NCBI GenBank assembly: GCA_030689845.1
Contig: JAUYHV010000182.1
Location: forward strand, 1-13,540
Direction of reading: 5' to 3'
Length of the DNA stretch: 13,540 nt
DNA from: Dehalococcoidia bacterium
Lineage (GTDB): Bacteria > Chloroflexota > Dehalococcoidia > JACQUA01
Of this stretch, positions 6,467-13,079 are shown piece after piece. The notes under the pieces are model-generated. The model saw nothing but the letters and a program-made list of their open reading frames with translations. It was not told the origin of the DNA and did no database searches. A program made the position numbers and the translations under genes. Position 1 is the stretch's first letter; every line of letters starts with the position of its first letter.

Positions 6467-9400
6467 TCAGGAAGCCAAAGAGAGGTCACGCAGGTAATTT
6501 TCAAGCAATTCCTGCCATTTCGGGCCGGCTTCCTTTTTCGAAAACCGTACCTGGTTCCAGCCAGCCTTAAATCCGTAATAACGGTCTTCCATTTTTTTCC
6601 CGGTGAGGGTCCTCCCCTCGGGAAGTCTCAAAATAATGGTACTCTGTTCATATCCTATTCCGCTCAGGCCTGCCTTCCGGGCGAGGACTTTTACTTTCAA
6701 CAGATACAACAGGTTCTTGACTTGAGGGGGGTATTCCCCGAAACGGTCCGTAAGTTCGCGGGCAGTTTCCTCCACATCGTCTTCACTGGTTATTTTTGTT
6801 AACCGCTGGTAGACAGACAGGCGCATCCCCAGGTCGGGCAGGTAAGTTTCGGGGATGAATGCACTCAACGGCAGGTCTATCACGGGGGATGCAGCGTCCT
6901 GCCGGGCACCGATTAAGGGTTTTTCTTTATCGTTTCCAGCTTTTTTGAGTTCATTGACTGCCTGTGACAGGTACTGGCAATAAAGCTCAAAACCCACGGC
7001 GCTTATATGCCCGCTTTGCTCTGTCCCGAGAAGGTTTCCTGCTCCCCGTATTTCCAGGTCCTTCATAGCCAGGCGATACCCGGCGCCCAGTTCGGCAGCC
7101 TCAACTATGGCCTGGAGGCGTTTTTCTGCCGTCTCTGTCAGTTCCCGCCCTTTGTTATAAAGAAAATAGGCGTATGCCCTGACAACCCCTCTCCCTACCC
7201 TGCCACGCAGTTGGTATAACTGGGTTAACCCAAGTTTATCGGCTTCGTTTATTATCAGGGTATTGACGTTGGGCATGTCAAGACCGGACTCGATTATGGT
7301 GGTGCAGACAAGCACGTCGCTGTTTCCCCGGGAGAAGTCCAGCATTACTTTTTCAAGGGTGTCTTCAGGCATTTGCCCGTGGGCGACATCGATTCTGATT
7401 TCAGGCAGCAGCAGCCTGAGTTTTTCAGCCACCGCGTTTATATTATGGACCCTGTTGTGAACAAAAAAGACCTGGCCGCCCCTTTCAATTTCTCTGGTTA
7501 TAGCTTCCCGCACTACCCTGTCATGATAGGGTCCAACCATTGTCTTAATAGGGAGGCGTTCCTCAGGAGGAGTTTCCATGGCACTCATGTTCCGAACTCC
7601 GACCAGGGACATGTAAAGGGTGCGGGGTATAGGAGTGGCACTCAGGGTCAACACATCGACTTCCTGCCGCAATATTTTAAAGTGCTCCTTGTGTTTGACA
7701 CCGAAACGCTGCTCTTCATCAATCACTACAAGTCCCAGGTTTTTCAAAACAATATCCTTTTGCAAAAGGCGGTGGGTGCCGATGCACAGGTCGACAGTGC
7801 CCAGTTTCAGTCCTTCGACAATTGAGTTCTGCTCTTTTTCCGACCGGAAGCGGCTTAAAACCTCGACATTAACGGGGTAGGGCTTTAGACGTTCGCTAAA
7901 GGTGTTGAAATGTTGCTGGGCCAGGATGGTTGTAGGCACAAGTATCACAGCCTGCTTGCCATCCATGATGCATTTAAAAGCGGCTCTCAAGGCAACCTCT
8001 GTTTTTCCGTATCCCACATCGCCGCAAACCAGCCGGTCCATTGGTCTTGGAGTTTCCATATCCTCTTTTACCTGAATCACCGCTTTCATCTGGTCCGGGG
8101 TTTCTACATAAGGAAAAGAGGATTCCATCTCCTGCTGCCAGACAGTATCGGGAGAAAAAGCGTAACCCTCTTTCAACTCCCTGGAGGCATAAATGGAGAG
8201 CAGTTCCCTTGCAACGACCAGTACAGCCTCCCGGGTTCGCTGCCTCGTGCGGCCCCACTCCTGGGTACCAAGACGGTTCAGGCGTGGGGCATGGTCGCTT
8301 GCACCTACGTAACGGGTTACATGCCCTGCCTGGTCCGCAGGAACATAAAGTTTGTCGCCTTCGGCGTATTCCAGGATTACGTATTCCCTATCGATACCTT
8401 CTGATTGGATAACAGTGGTCCCCTTAAACAGGGCTATACCGTGGTCGGCATGAACAACGTAATTACCAGGTTCAACCTCCGAAAGAAACAATTGTCTTTT
8501 GGCGGGTCTTCTTTTTACCTCGCGCCTTTGCTTGACGAAGCCGAAGATTTCTTTGTCCGTGAATAAGACATAATTTTCCCCTTTGCCGCTTTGAAATGTC
8601 CATCCTCCGTCGAGCATACCCTGGACAAGGGCGACATCTCCGGCAGCGGGGATTACTTTTAAATCGGTCGTGACACCGGCAATAATGTCCTGCTCTTCCA
8701 ACAACTCTGAGAGTCGTCTGGCTTGATGTGAAGCGATGATAATATGCCGTCCGTTTTTTTTGAATCGGGCGATATCACCTATGCAGGAATGTAGTTGTCC
8801 GCCATAAGATGGGGCTGCCTGAAAATCGAAAAAAATGCGGTTTTCCGGACTCCACGTTTCTTCCTCAGGCCTGCAAAGCTCTATGCTCGGTGAAACGGAA
8901 TGCAGCAGGCGGTCAAAGTCCGGCCAGGAAAGGCAGGGCAGGGGAAAATCACCGGGCAGTTCACCTGTTTCTACCTGCTCCCGCCGTACTTTTTCCGCTT
9001 CCGCATGGATTTCATTTACGGATTTTTCCAGCATTAAAGCGGGTTCAGATATCACCAGGCTGTTTTCGGGCAAATAGTCAAAAAGGGTTCCTGTGTTGAA
9101 AAGGGAAGCATAAAAGGCCATATCTGCGGACTTCTTTCCGGGGTCCAAAGATTTCAATCCATCGGGCAGAGTATGCTCGGCAGTAATTACCATTTCAACA
9201 GCCGGGCCGATAAAAACTTCCTCCGTAATCTCCAGGGAGCGCTGGGAAGCCGGATCGAAAAAACGCAGGCTTTCCACCAGGTTCCCTTCAAGTTCCATCC
9301 GAACGGGGTATGGACTGACATGGGGATAAATGTCTATGATTCCCCCTCTGCGGCTGAAGGTTCCCGGCAGTTCCACAACCCTCTCAAATTCATACCCCAG

Positions 9401-9898
9401 TGAGGTCCACTTTTTCAATATTTCAGGGAGATTGACCTTTGCGCCAGCCCGGATAACATGACAAGAGCTGTCAAATACTTTTCTCGGGATTGTCTTCTGA
9501 GCTAAGGCATATGAGGAGCTTATTACAATAAGATTAGACTTGTAAGACCTTTTGCCGAGGTGGTTAACCAGGGAAAATAATACCTTCAACCGTCCCTGTA
9601 CCGTAGCGGGGTCGGCTGCCAACCGCTCGCCGGGTAAAGTGTCGGGTTCTGGGAAAAGCAAGCACCCGAATTCAGGGCACCAGGGATTTATTTGATCATA
9701 AAGGTGCCGGGCCGTATCGGGCCGGGAGGTGATTACCAGTATGGGATAGGGAAAGGCGTGGTTAATCGCTGCTATCAACATAGGCCAGGCGTTCGGTATG
9801 GCGCTCACGCCTACTTCCCGGCTTTCCTTAAAACGCTTTATAAGGCTCGAAAAGGACGGTGATTTTTCAATTATTTGTAGTAAAACCGATAAATTCAT
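6467..9898 (-). CDS. mfd: Transcription-repair coupling factor Mfd
   Basis: This 1143-aa ATP-driven DNA translocase removes RNA polymerase stalled at lesions and recruits UvrA for nucleotide excision repair. The order is complete: an N-terminal UvrB-like module with the motif RRGGIIDIYP near residue 185, then an RNA-polymerase-interacting CarD-like domain around 470-530 (VEPGNYVVHADHGIALFKG). The SF2 translocase follows, with Walker A GDVGYGKT (626-633) and DEEQ box (727-730), then QLRGRVGR near 896. The TRG region with GYRLAMKDLEIRGAGNLLG comes next, and a C-terminal regulatory domain ends the protein. Length is typical (about 1150 aa). The start is ATG at 9896-9898 with no clear Shine-Dalgarno. 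The gene is usually near pth and spoVT in Firmicutes; neither is seen here. Upstream is a divergent HTH gene, downstream the DUF1015 gene after 270 nt. Confidence 0.97.
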   Translation of the reverse strand: MNLSVLLQIIEKSPSFSSLIKRFKESREVGVSAIPNAWPMLIAAINHAFPYPILVITSRPDTARHLYDQINPWCPEFGCLLFPEPDTLPGERLAADPATVQGRLKVLFSLVNHLGKRSYKSNLIVISSSYALAQKTIPRKVFDSSCHVIRAGAKVNLPEILKKWTSLGYEFERVVELPGTFSRRGGIIDIYPHVSPYPVRMELEGNLVESLRFFDPASQRSLEITEEVFIGPAVEMVITAEHTLPDGLKSLDPGKKSADMAFYASLFNTGTLFDYLPENSLVISEPALMLEKSVNEIHAEAEKVRREQVETGELPGDFPLPCLSWPDFDRLLHSVSPSIELCRPEEETWSPENRIFFDFQAAPSYGGQLHSCIGDIARFKKNGRHIIIASHQARRLSELLEEQDIIAGVTTDLKVIPAAGDVALVQGMLDGGWTFQSGKGENYVLFTDKEIFGFVKQRREVKRRPAKRQLFLSEVEPGNYVVHADHGIALFKGTTVIQSEGIDREYVILEYAEGDKLYVPADQAGHVTRYVGASDHAPRLNRLGTQEWGRTRQRTREAVLVVARELLSIYASRELKEGYAFSPDTVWQQEMESSFPYVETPDQMKAVIQVKEDMETPRPMDRLVCGDVGYGKTEVALRAAFKCIMDGKQAVILVPTTILAQQHFNTFSERLKPYPVNVEVLSRFRSEKEQNSIVEGLKLGTVDLCIGTHRLLQKDIVLKNLGLVVIDEEQRFGVKHKEHFKILRQEVDVLTLSATPIPRTLYMSLVGVRNMSAMETPPEERLPIKTMVGPYHDRVVREAITREIERGGQVFFVHNRVHNINAVAEKLRLLLPEIRIDVAHGQMPEDTLEKVMLDFSRGNSDVLVCTTIIESGLDMPNVNTLIINEADKLGLTQLYQLRGRVGRGVVRAYAYFLYNKGRELTETAEKRLQAIVEAAELGAGYRLAMKDLEIRGAGNLLGTEQSGHISAVGFELYCQYLSQAVNELKKAGNDKEKPLIGARQDAASPVIDLPLSAFIPETYLPDLGMRLSVYQRLTKITSEDDVEETARELTDRFGEYPPQVKNLLYLLKVKVLARKAGLSGIGYEQSTIILRLPEGRTLTGKKMEDRYYGFKAGWNQVRFSKKEAGPKWQELLENYLRDLSLAS

Positions 9899-9930
9899 TT
9901 CAATTTTGATTTTTATCCCAAACAGGCATA

Positions 9931-9957
9931 GGGTTAGGCCGATTATCGGCCTAACCC
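9931..9957. promoter_or_regulatory. Perfect 27-bp palindrome at the 5' end of the mfd transcript
   Basis: Arms of 13 bp (GGGTTAGGCCGAT and its complement) surround a single base. As RNA this gives at least an 11-bp GC-rich stem with a 5-nt loop. It begins almost at the predicted mfd transcription start and ends 32 nt before the ATG. It may be a stabilising 5' stem-loop, an operator, or a remnant of a repeat. Neither strand has a T tract right after it, so terminator function is unlikely. Confidence 0.6.
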
Positions 9958-9966
9958 TCAGATTGT

Positions 9967-9995
9967 ATTTTATCAGAAAAGAAACATCGGCTGAA
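9967..9995 (-). promoter_or_regulatory. Candidate extended -10 promoter of mfd
   Basis: TAAAAT (9967-9972, 5 of 6) is preceded by TG one base away (extended -10, TGATAAAAT). A poor -35, TTCAGC (9990-9995, 3 of 6), lies 17 nt upstream. The predicted start near 9960 leads directly into the palindrome at 9931-9957. Confidence 0.42.
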
Positions 9996-10046
9996 GCCGT
10001 GCCCCTAATTTTTATTTATAGATGTGGGGCAACACCTATTGCTGAC

Positions 10047-10119
10047 GGGCACGGAGGCCCGCCCTCCACAGAAGCCCCCAGTGTAGGGGCAAGCCGGCGG
10101 GCGCGGAGGCCCGCCCTCC
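10047..10119. repeat. Direct repeat pair, 21 bp, one mismatch
   Basis: The 21-nt unit ending in GGAGGCCCGCCCTCC occurs at 10047-10067 and 10099-10119, differing at one position (A versus G in the fifth base). The offset is 52 bp. Each copy can pair its GGGC with the internal GCCC, so each is also a small hairpin. The pair suggests local duplication of a REP-like unit. Confidence 0.6.
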
Positions 10120-10333
10120 GGGAAATAGTGGTCTTCTCACAGGGGAGCACAGGCGTCCCTGCCTGTGGGCCTTCTTGAAGTTTCAATCCCCTTTGAGGTT
10201 AGTAGGTTTCTCACCCGTTGTAGGGGCAAGCCCCCGTGCTTGCCCGAAGTTACTCTCGTTTCGGAGAGCGAAGTCGAAGGGTCTGTTACCGTATGTCAAC
10301 GGTCCCTGGACAGGGGTTTATACACGGCATTCT

Positions 10334-10361
10334 GTAGGGGCACGGCATGCCGTGCCCCTAC
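10334..10361. repeat. Perfect 28-bp palindrome
   Basis: The half-site GTAGGGGCACGGCA (10334-10347) is followed directly by its exact complement (10348-10361). It is the most regular unit of the REP-like cluster and lies 10 bp upstream of the first HTH-gene promoter dyad. Its likely class is a dispersed REP/MITE-like palindrome. Confidence 0.7.
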
Positions 10362-10370
10362 CTGGTAGGC

Positions 10371-10391
10371 GTTTGTCAACCCTTGACAAAC
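10371..10391. promoter_or_regulatory. Perfect dyad over the -35 of the HTH gene
   Basis: GTTTGTCAA (10371-10379) and TTGACAAAC (10383-10391) are exact complements around CCC. The right arm contains the -35 hexamer of the HTH-gene promoter. This is a textbook repressor-site position; the bound protein is probably the HTH gene product, by inference. A second TTGACA follows at 10394-10399, 11 bp (about one helical turn) downstream of the first. Confidence 0.5.
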
Positions 10392-10412
10392 TATTGACAA
10401 AAATATGATAAT
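10383..10412 (+). promoter_or_regulatory. Promoter of the HTH/coiled-coil gene
   Basis: A perfect TTGACA (10383-10388) is spaced 18 nt from GATAAT (10407-10412, 5 of 6). TATGAT at 10404-10409 is an alternative -10 with a short 15-nt spacer. The predicted start near 10418-10420 is only about 5 nt before the ATG at 10424, so the mRNA would be nearly leaderless. Confidence 0.55.
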
Positions 10413-10446
10413 ATTGTCCAGAGATGCCTGGACAGTATTGGACAAT
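10413..10446. promoter_or_regulatory. Nested dyads over the transcription and translation start
   Basis: ATTGTCCA (10413-10420) is the exact complement of TGGACAAT (10439-10446). The same left arm also pairs with an intermediate TGGACA (10429-10434) across 8 nt. The ATG (10424) lies inside. Together with the -35 dyad this gives five TTGACA/TGGACA-type half-sites within 80 bp, plus the -35-proximal repeat, which suggests cooperative autorepression. Confidence 0.45.
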
Positions 10447-10969
10447 TAAGGAGGCCGCCCGGGGACTCGGCGTGTCCGAGAAGACAGTGCGGCGGAGAAT
10501 CTGGAATGGCAGTATTAAAGCCGACCAGGTCCCGGGGATATGGGGTATCGAGTATAGAATCACGGACCTGGGTGGGAAAGCTTTGGAGAAAGGTGTCAGG
10601 GGGAGGGAAGAATTACCGGAAAATGGGGATAGCCTAACTGAAGGACCTGGAGGCGTCCGTCCACTCGCAACAGCAAAGGTGGACGGGGTGCCAGGGAATG
10701 GAATTACTGGAAGTAATTATTCCTCAACAAAAACTGGTGAAGCCCGCGACATATCCATGGACATACCCGTGGTCAAATCAACGGGGGATCCCATGGACAA
10801 AGCCCTGGACATGATAAAATCGTTGCAAATGGAGAACGAGAGACTCGCAGGGCAACTGGGTTTTATGCAGGCACAGCTAATGGAAGCTGAGACCAAAATA
10901 AAACTGCTGACGGCGCCTGCGGGGAGAAGTAACTGGTTAAAGAGGTTGTTTTTCAGAAACAGTAATTGA
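10424..10969 (+). CDS. Helix-turn-helix (MerR/excisionase-type) protein with C-terminal coiled coil
   Basis: This 181-aa protein has an N-terminal winged HTH of the MerR/excisionase kind at about 6-46 (WTIKEAARGLGVSEKTVRRR, then an IWGIEYRI wing). A low-complexity Gly/Pro/Glu-rich linker spans about 50-120. A predicted coiled coil covers about 124-162, and the short basic-aromatic tail NWLKRLFFR (170-178) might be an amphipathic membrane contact. The size and order resemble RacA-like chromosome-anchoring proteins and small HTH-coiled-coil proteins of mobile elements, but sequence identity with either cannot be claimed. The ATG has no Shine-Dalgarno. The only good one (AAGGAGG) lies inside the HTH at codons 8-10 and would serve no sensible start. 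Self-regulation is likely from the dyads around the promoter. No transposase, integrase or phage gene is beside it. Confidence 0.8.
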   Translation: MPGQYWTIKEAARGLGVSEKTVRRRIWNGSIKADQVPGIWGIEYRITDLGGKALEKGVRGREELPENGDSLTEGPGGVRPLATAKVDGVPGNGITGSNYSSTKTGEARDISMDIPVVKSTGDPMDKALDMIKSLQMENERLAGQLGFMQAQLMEAETKIKLLTAPAGRSNWLKRLFFRNSN

Positions 10970-10993
10970 GAACAGGATATTATTTGCTATAAT
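10966..10993 (+). promoter_or_regulatory. Strong promoter of the aldolase-rmuC unit
   Basis: A perfect TATAAT (10988-10993) is preceded by TGC (extended -10), and TTGAGA (10966-10971, 5 of 6) lies 16 nt upstream. The -35 overlaps the stop codon of the HTH gene. The leader is about 40 nt, AT-rich, and ends in GGAGGT (11029-11034). Confidence 0.75.
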
Positions 10994-11042
10994 CCCGTGA
11001 TAAATTAAATATATATAAAAAGATAAATGGAGGTTTGAATTC

Positions 11043-11738
11043 ATGTCTGACGCAGAGTTAAAGCAAAAACTGGCAACCTGCTGGCGCATTTTAAACAAGC
11101 TGGGACTTTTCGACATTTACGGTCACATTAGCTGCCGGGTGCCGGGAAGTGATACCTTCTACATTACTGCGACGCTGGGCAGCACCAAGGAGGTATTTAA
11201 ACCAGACAGTCTTGTGCTATGTGATTATACAGGTAAAAAACTGGGAGGGAACGGAACGGTGCCTTTAGAAGTGGTTTTACACAGTGTTTTGCATAAAACC
11301 AGGGAGGACGCAGTCTGCGTGGCGCATGTGCATCCGTATTACTCCATGGCCCTGGCTATTGCGGGTATACCTTTCAGTCCCGTCACCCTTCAAGGCGCCC
11401 CCCTGGGTGATGGGGTGCCTGTTTATGAGAAAAGCGAAATACTGGTGAATGAAGAACATGGGAAAAAGCTTCTTGGGGCTGTAGGAAGCGCAAAGGCAAT
11501 TCTGTTGCGGGGTCACGGCGTAATTACCGTGGGCGCCAGTATCGAAGAGACTACTTACCTGACCATTTACCTGGAGGAAAACTGTAAATACCTCCTCGAG
11601 GCAGCAAAGGCTGGCAAGGCGGTCCCGTTAACCCGGGAAGAGATTAAGGAACGCATGGACCAGATGGCCGAATCCGCAAAAAAAGGGAACCCTTACAAGA
11701 GGATTTTCGATTTGTTCGATGAAAAAACGAGACAATAA
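11043..11738 (+). CDS. Class II aldolase/adducin family protein
   Basis: This 231-aa zinc-dependent class II aldolase/adducin-fold enzyme belongs to the family of L-fuculose-1-phosphate aldolase, ribulose-5-phosphate 4-epimerase and methylthioribulose-1-phosphate dehydratase or aldolase. Metal ligands are visible as HVH (H95, H97) and H158 in RGHG; E76 in PLEVVLH sits where the catalytic acid-base Glu is expected. GHIS (27-30) matches the usual GNIS/GHVS phosphate-loop position. The start is ATG 11043 with GGAGGT 8 nt upstream. The mtnA gene lies about 1.3 kb away on the opposite strand, which suggests that the substrate is a 5-substituted ribulose 1-phosphate (methylthio- or 5-deoxy-), giving DHAP plus an aldehyde. 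The exact substrate is not decided by what is seen. rmuC follows after 49 nt on the same strand. Confidence 0.85.
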   Translation: MSDAELKQKLATCWRILNKLGLFDIYGHISCRVPGSDTFYITATLGSTKEVFKPDSLVLCDYTGKKLGGNGTVPLEVVLHSVLHKTREDAVCVAHVHPYYSMALAIAGIPFSPVTLQGAPLGDGVPVYEKSEILVNEEHGKKLLGAVGSAKAILLRGHGVITVGASIEETTYLTIYLEENCKYLLEAAKAGKAVPLTREEIKERMDQMAESAKKGNPYKRIFDLFDEKTRQ

Positions 11739-11787
11739 AGTTAATCACTCCCGGTAGTGTTTTATCGTGTAACGATAGGGATAATAT

Positions 11788-12834
11788 ATGGAAATTATTG
11801 TATCCGCAGGTATCGTACTGGTCGTTGGCCTGCTGGTCGTTGTATTAATCGTTTTATTGAGAAATAATTCTCAGGGTGGGGAAGCCAGGACGGAGGCTGT
11901 ATTGATGCAGCGGTTTATGGAGTTTCAATCCACTATTCACACGGAAATGGGCGAAGCAAAAAAACAGATGGAAGATTCCCGCTCGACAATTGACAGGCAC
12001 GCCCTGAGGACCCTGGAAAATATTAACACCATGGGTACCACCATCAACAAGCTCATTCTACAACAGGAGGAGGCCCAGAAACTGGGGCAATCCCTTAAGG
12101 ACATTATCCAGGTGCCGAAGCTGCGGGGAAGCTTCGGGGAAATAATACTGGAGGAAATGCTGGAGCAGGCGCTGCCCAGGGGTATATGGGAAAAACAGTA
12201 TTGTATTGACGGTTCCGAGCGCGTGGATGCCGTGATTAAATTCAAGGATGTGGTGGTGCCTATTGACGCCAAATTTCCCAGGGAATCGTATCAGAAATAC
12301 CTTGCCGCCGACTCTGCTGAGGAAAAGGCAAAATACTGGAAAGAGCACGAAAATGCGGTGAAGGTCCAGATTAAAAGCATTTCAGAGAAGTATGTAAAAA
12401 CGGAAAAGGGCACCACGGATTTCGCGCTTATGTTCATCCCTTCCGAAGCGATTTACTATGAAACCATCGCAGATAAAAACTTCCTCGGCCAGGTATCCGG
12501 CTTAAGCAAGTTTGCCCAGGACAATAAGGTGATACCTGTCAGCCCCAATACCTTTTACGCCTTTATGCAGGTGGTTTTGATGGGGGTAAGAAATATGGAG
12601 ATGGTAAAGAACGCCCAAATGTTGCGGGAGAACCTTACCCGGTTAGAAAAGTCATTCGGGCTTTTTTATACCAAATACGAAGACCTGGGTAAGAATGTGG
12701 TCCGGGCTGCCGAGGCTTACCGCATAGGGGAAAACCATATAATAAAATATAAAAACCAGCTTGATAACGTGCTGGAGTTTGAAGCTCTAAAAGGTGAGAC
12801 TGTCCCCACGCCTGAAGAATTACCCCCGGCGTAA
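11788..12834 (+). CDS. rmuC: DNA recombination protein RmuC
   Basis: This 348-aa protein is a membrane-tethered RmuC-family protein, thought to limit recombination at inverted repeats. It has one N-terminal membrane helix (about 4-24), a short coiled coil (about 35-105) and the RmuC core. The core starts KLRGSFGE (111-118) and shows a PD-(D/E)xK-like set: E118, D147 in ERVDAVI, and D160-A-K162. The conserved FALMFIPSEA lies at 212-221 and VSPNTFYA at 251-258. It is shorter than E. coli RmuC (475 aa) mainly in the coiled coil. The ATG at 11788 has only a weak AGGG-type ribosome site. It probably shares the aldolase promoter. Its presence in a window rich in palindromic DNA is suggestive but may be chance. 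Confidence 0.93.
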   Translation: MEIIVSAGIVLVVGLLVVVLIVLLRNNSQGGEARTEAVLMQRFMEFQSTIHTEMGEAKKQMEDSRSTIDRHALRTLENINTMGTTINKLILQQEEAQKLGQSLKDIIQVPKLRGSFGEIILEEMLEQALPRGIWEKQYCIDGSERVDAVIKFKDVVVPIDAKFPRESYQKYLAADSAEEKAKYWKEHENAVKVQIKSISEKYVKTEKGTTDFALMFIPSEAIYYETIADKNFLGQVSGLSKFAQDNKVIPVSPNTFYAFMQVVLMGVRNMEMVKNAQMLRENLTRLEKSFGLFYTKYEDLGKNVVRAAEAYRIGENHIIKYKNQLDNVLEFEALKGETVPTPEELPPA

Positions 12835-12842
12835 TGCGCCGG
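12826..12842. repeat. Hairpin overlapping the rmuC stop codon
   Basis: CCGGCG (12826-12831) pairs with CGCCGG (12837-12842) around TAATG, so the TAA stop is in the loop. On the plus strand it is followed by AAAAA rather than T, so it is not an intrinsic terminator for rmuC. It could protect the mRNA end. Confidence 0.4.
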
Positions 12843-12900
12843 AAAAATGCAGCACCTGTCTTTAAATGAGGTATTAATCCGGATAGACGTCTGTATAAAA

Positions 12901-12998
12901 AATTCTCCTTTTTGTAAAAGGAGTACCCGCGAAGCGGTGGAGGTATTAAATACCCTGTCCCGATGTATCGGGACACCCCTTTTGGAAAAAGGGGAATT
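12901..12998. repeat. Composite multi-hairpin repeat element between rmuC and mtnA
   Basis: Five perfect stems follow one another: CTCCTTTT/AAAAGGAG (12905-12923), CCGC/GCGG (12927-12937), GGTATT/AATACC (12942-12954), GTCCCGAT/ATCGGGAC (12957-12974) and CCCCTTTT/AAAAGGGG (12976-12994). The ends are themselves an inverted repeat, AATTCTCCTTTTT at left and its complement with one mismatch at right (to 12998). Terminal inverted repeats around internal hairpins fit a small non-coding dispersed element. The rest of 12835-13079 shows no gene; the element lies between the two convergent stop codons. It could also serve as a two-way transcription barrier, but no canonical T tract was found. Confidence 0.65.
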
Positions 12999-13079
12999 AA
13001 ACGCAAGACGTGTAAGGTGTGTAAAGCAAAGCGGAACCCGAAACCCACCCTACGGGTCTGCCGGAACACGCTTACGAGA

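Larger units (their letters stand above)
10022..10361. repeat. Cluster of REP-like GC-rich hairpins
   Basis: This is the main content of the gene-free region between mfd (9898) and the HTH gene (10424). TGTAGGGGCA occurs at about 10082, 10219 and 10333, with a degenerate copy (TGTGGGGCA) at 10023. Each is followed by a hairpin-forming segment. Clear stems are CACAGGC/GCCTGTG (10148-10167), GGGCAAGC/GCTTGCCC (10224-10245) and the palindrome at 10334-10361. A segment reading GGAGAGCGAAGTCGAAGGGT (10263-10282) resembles intergenic repeat text common in other bacteria. The arrangement fits several short dispersed palindromic elements accumulated side by side. Short reading frames across this stretch are composition artefacts. 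Confidence 0.65.

Noticed and set aside
7373..8412. Several plus- and minus-strand frames of 86-164 aa inside mfd.
   Set aside because: Shadows of the Mfd helicase region.
10180..10214. Sequence beginning GTTTCAATCCCCTTTGAGG resembles the 5' end of type I/III CRISPR repeats.
   Set aside because: Only one copy is present, with no second repeat at spacer distance and no cas genes; at most a stray or degenerate repeat among REP-like elements.
9798..10563. Short frames across the REP-like cluster on both strands.
   Set aside because: They follow the palindromes, carry no ribosome sites, and repeat the same peptide patterns because of the repeats.
11746..11765. CACT/AGTG stem followed by TTTT after the aldolase stop as a terminator.
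   Set aside because: Only four base pairs; too weak to call, and rmuC follows closely.
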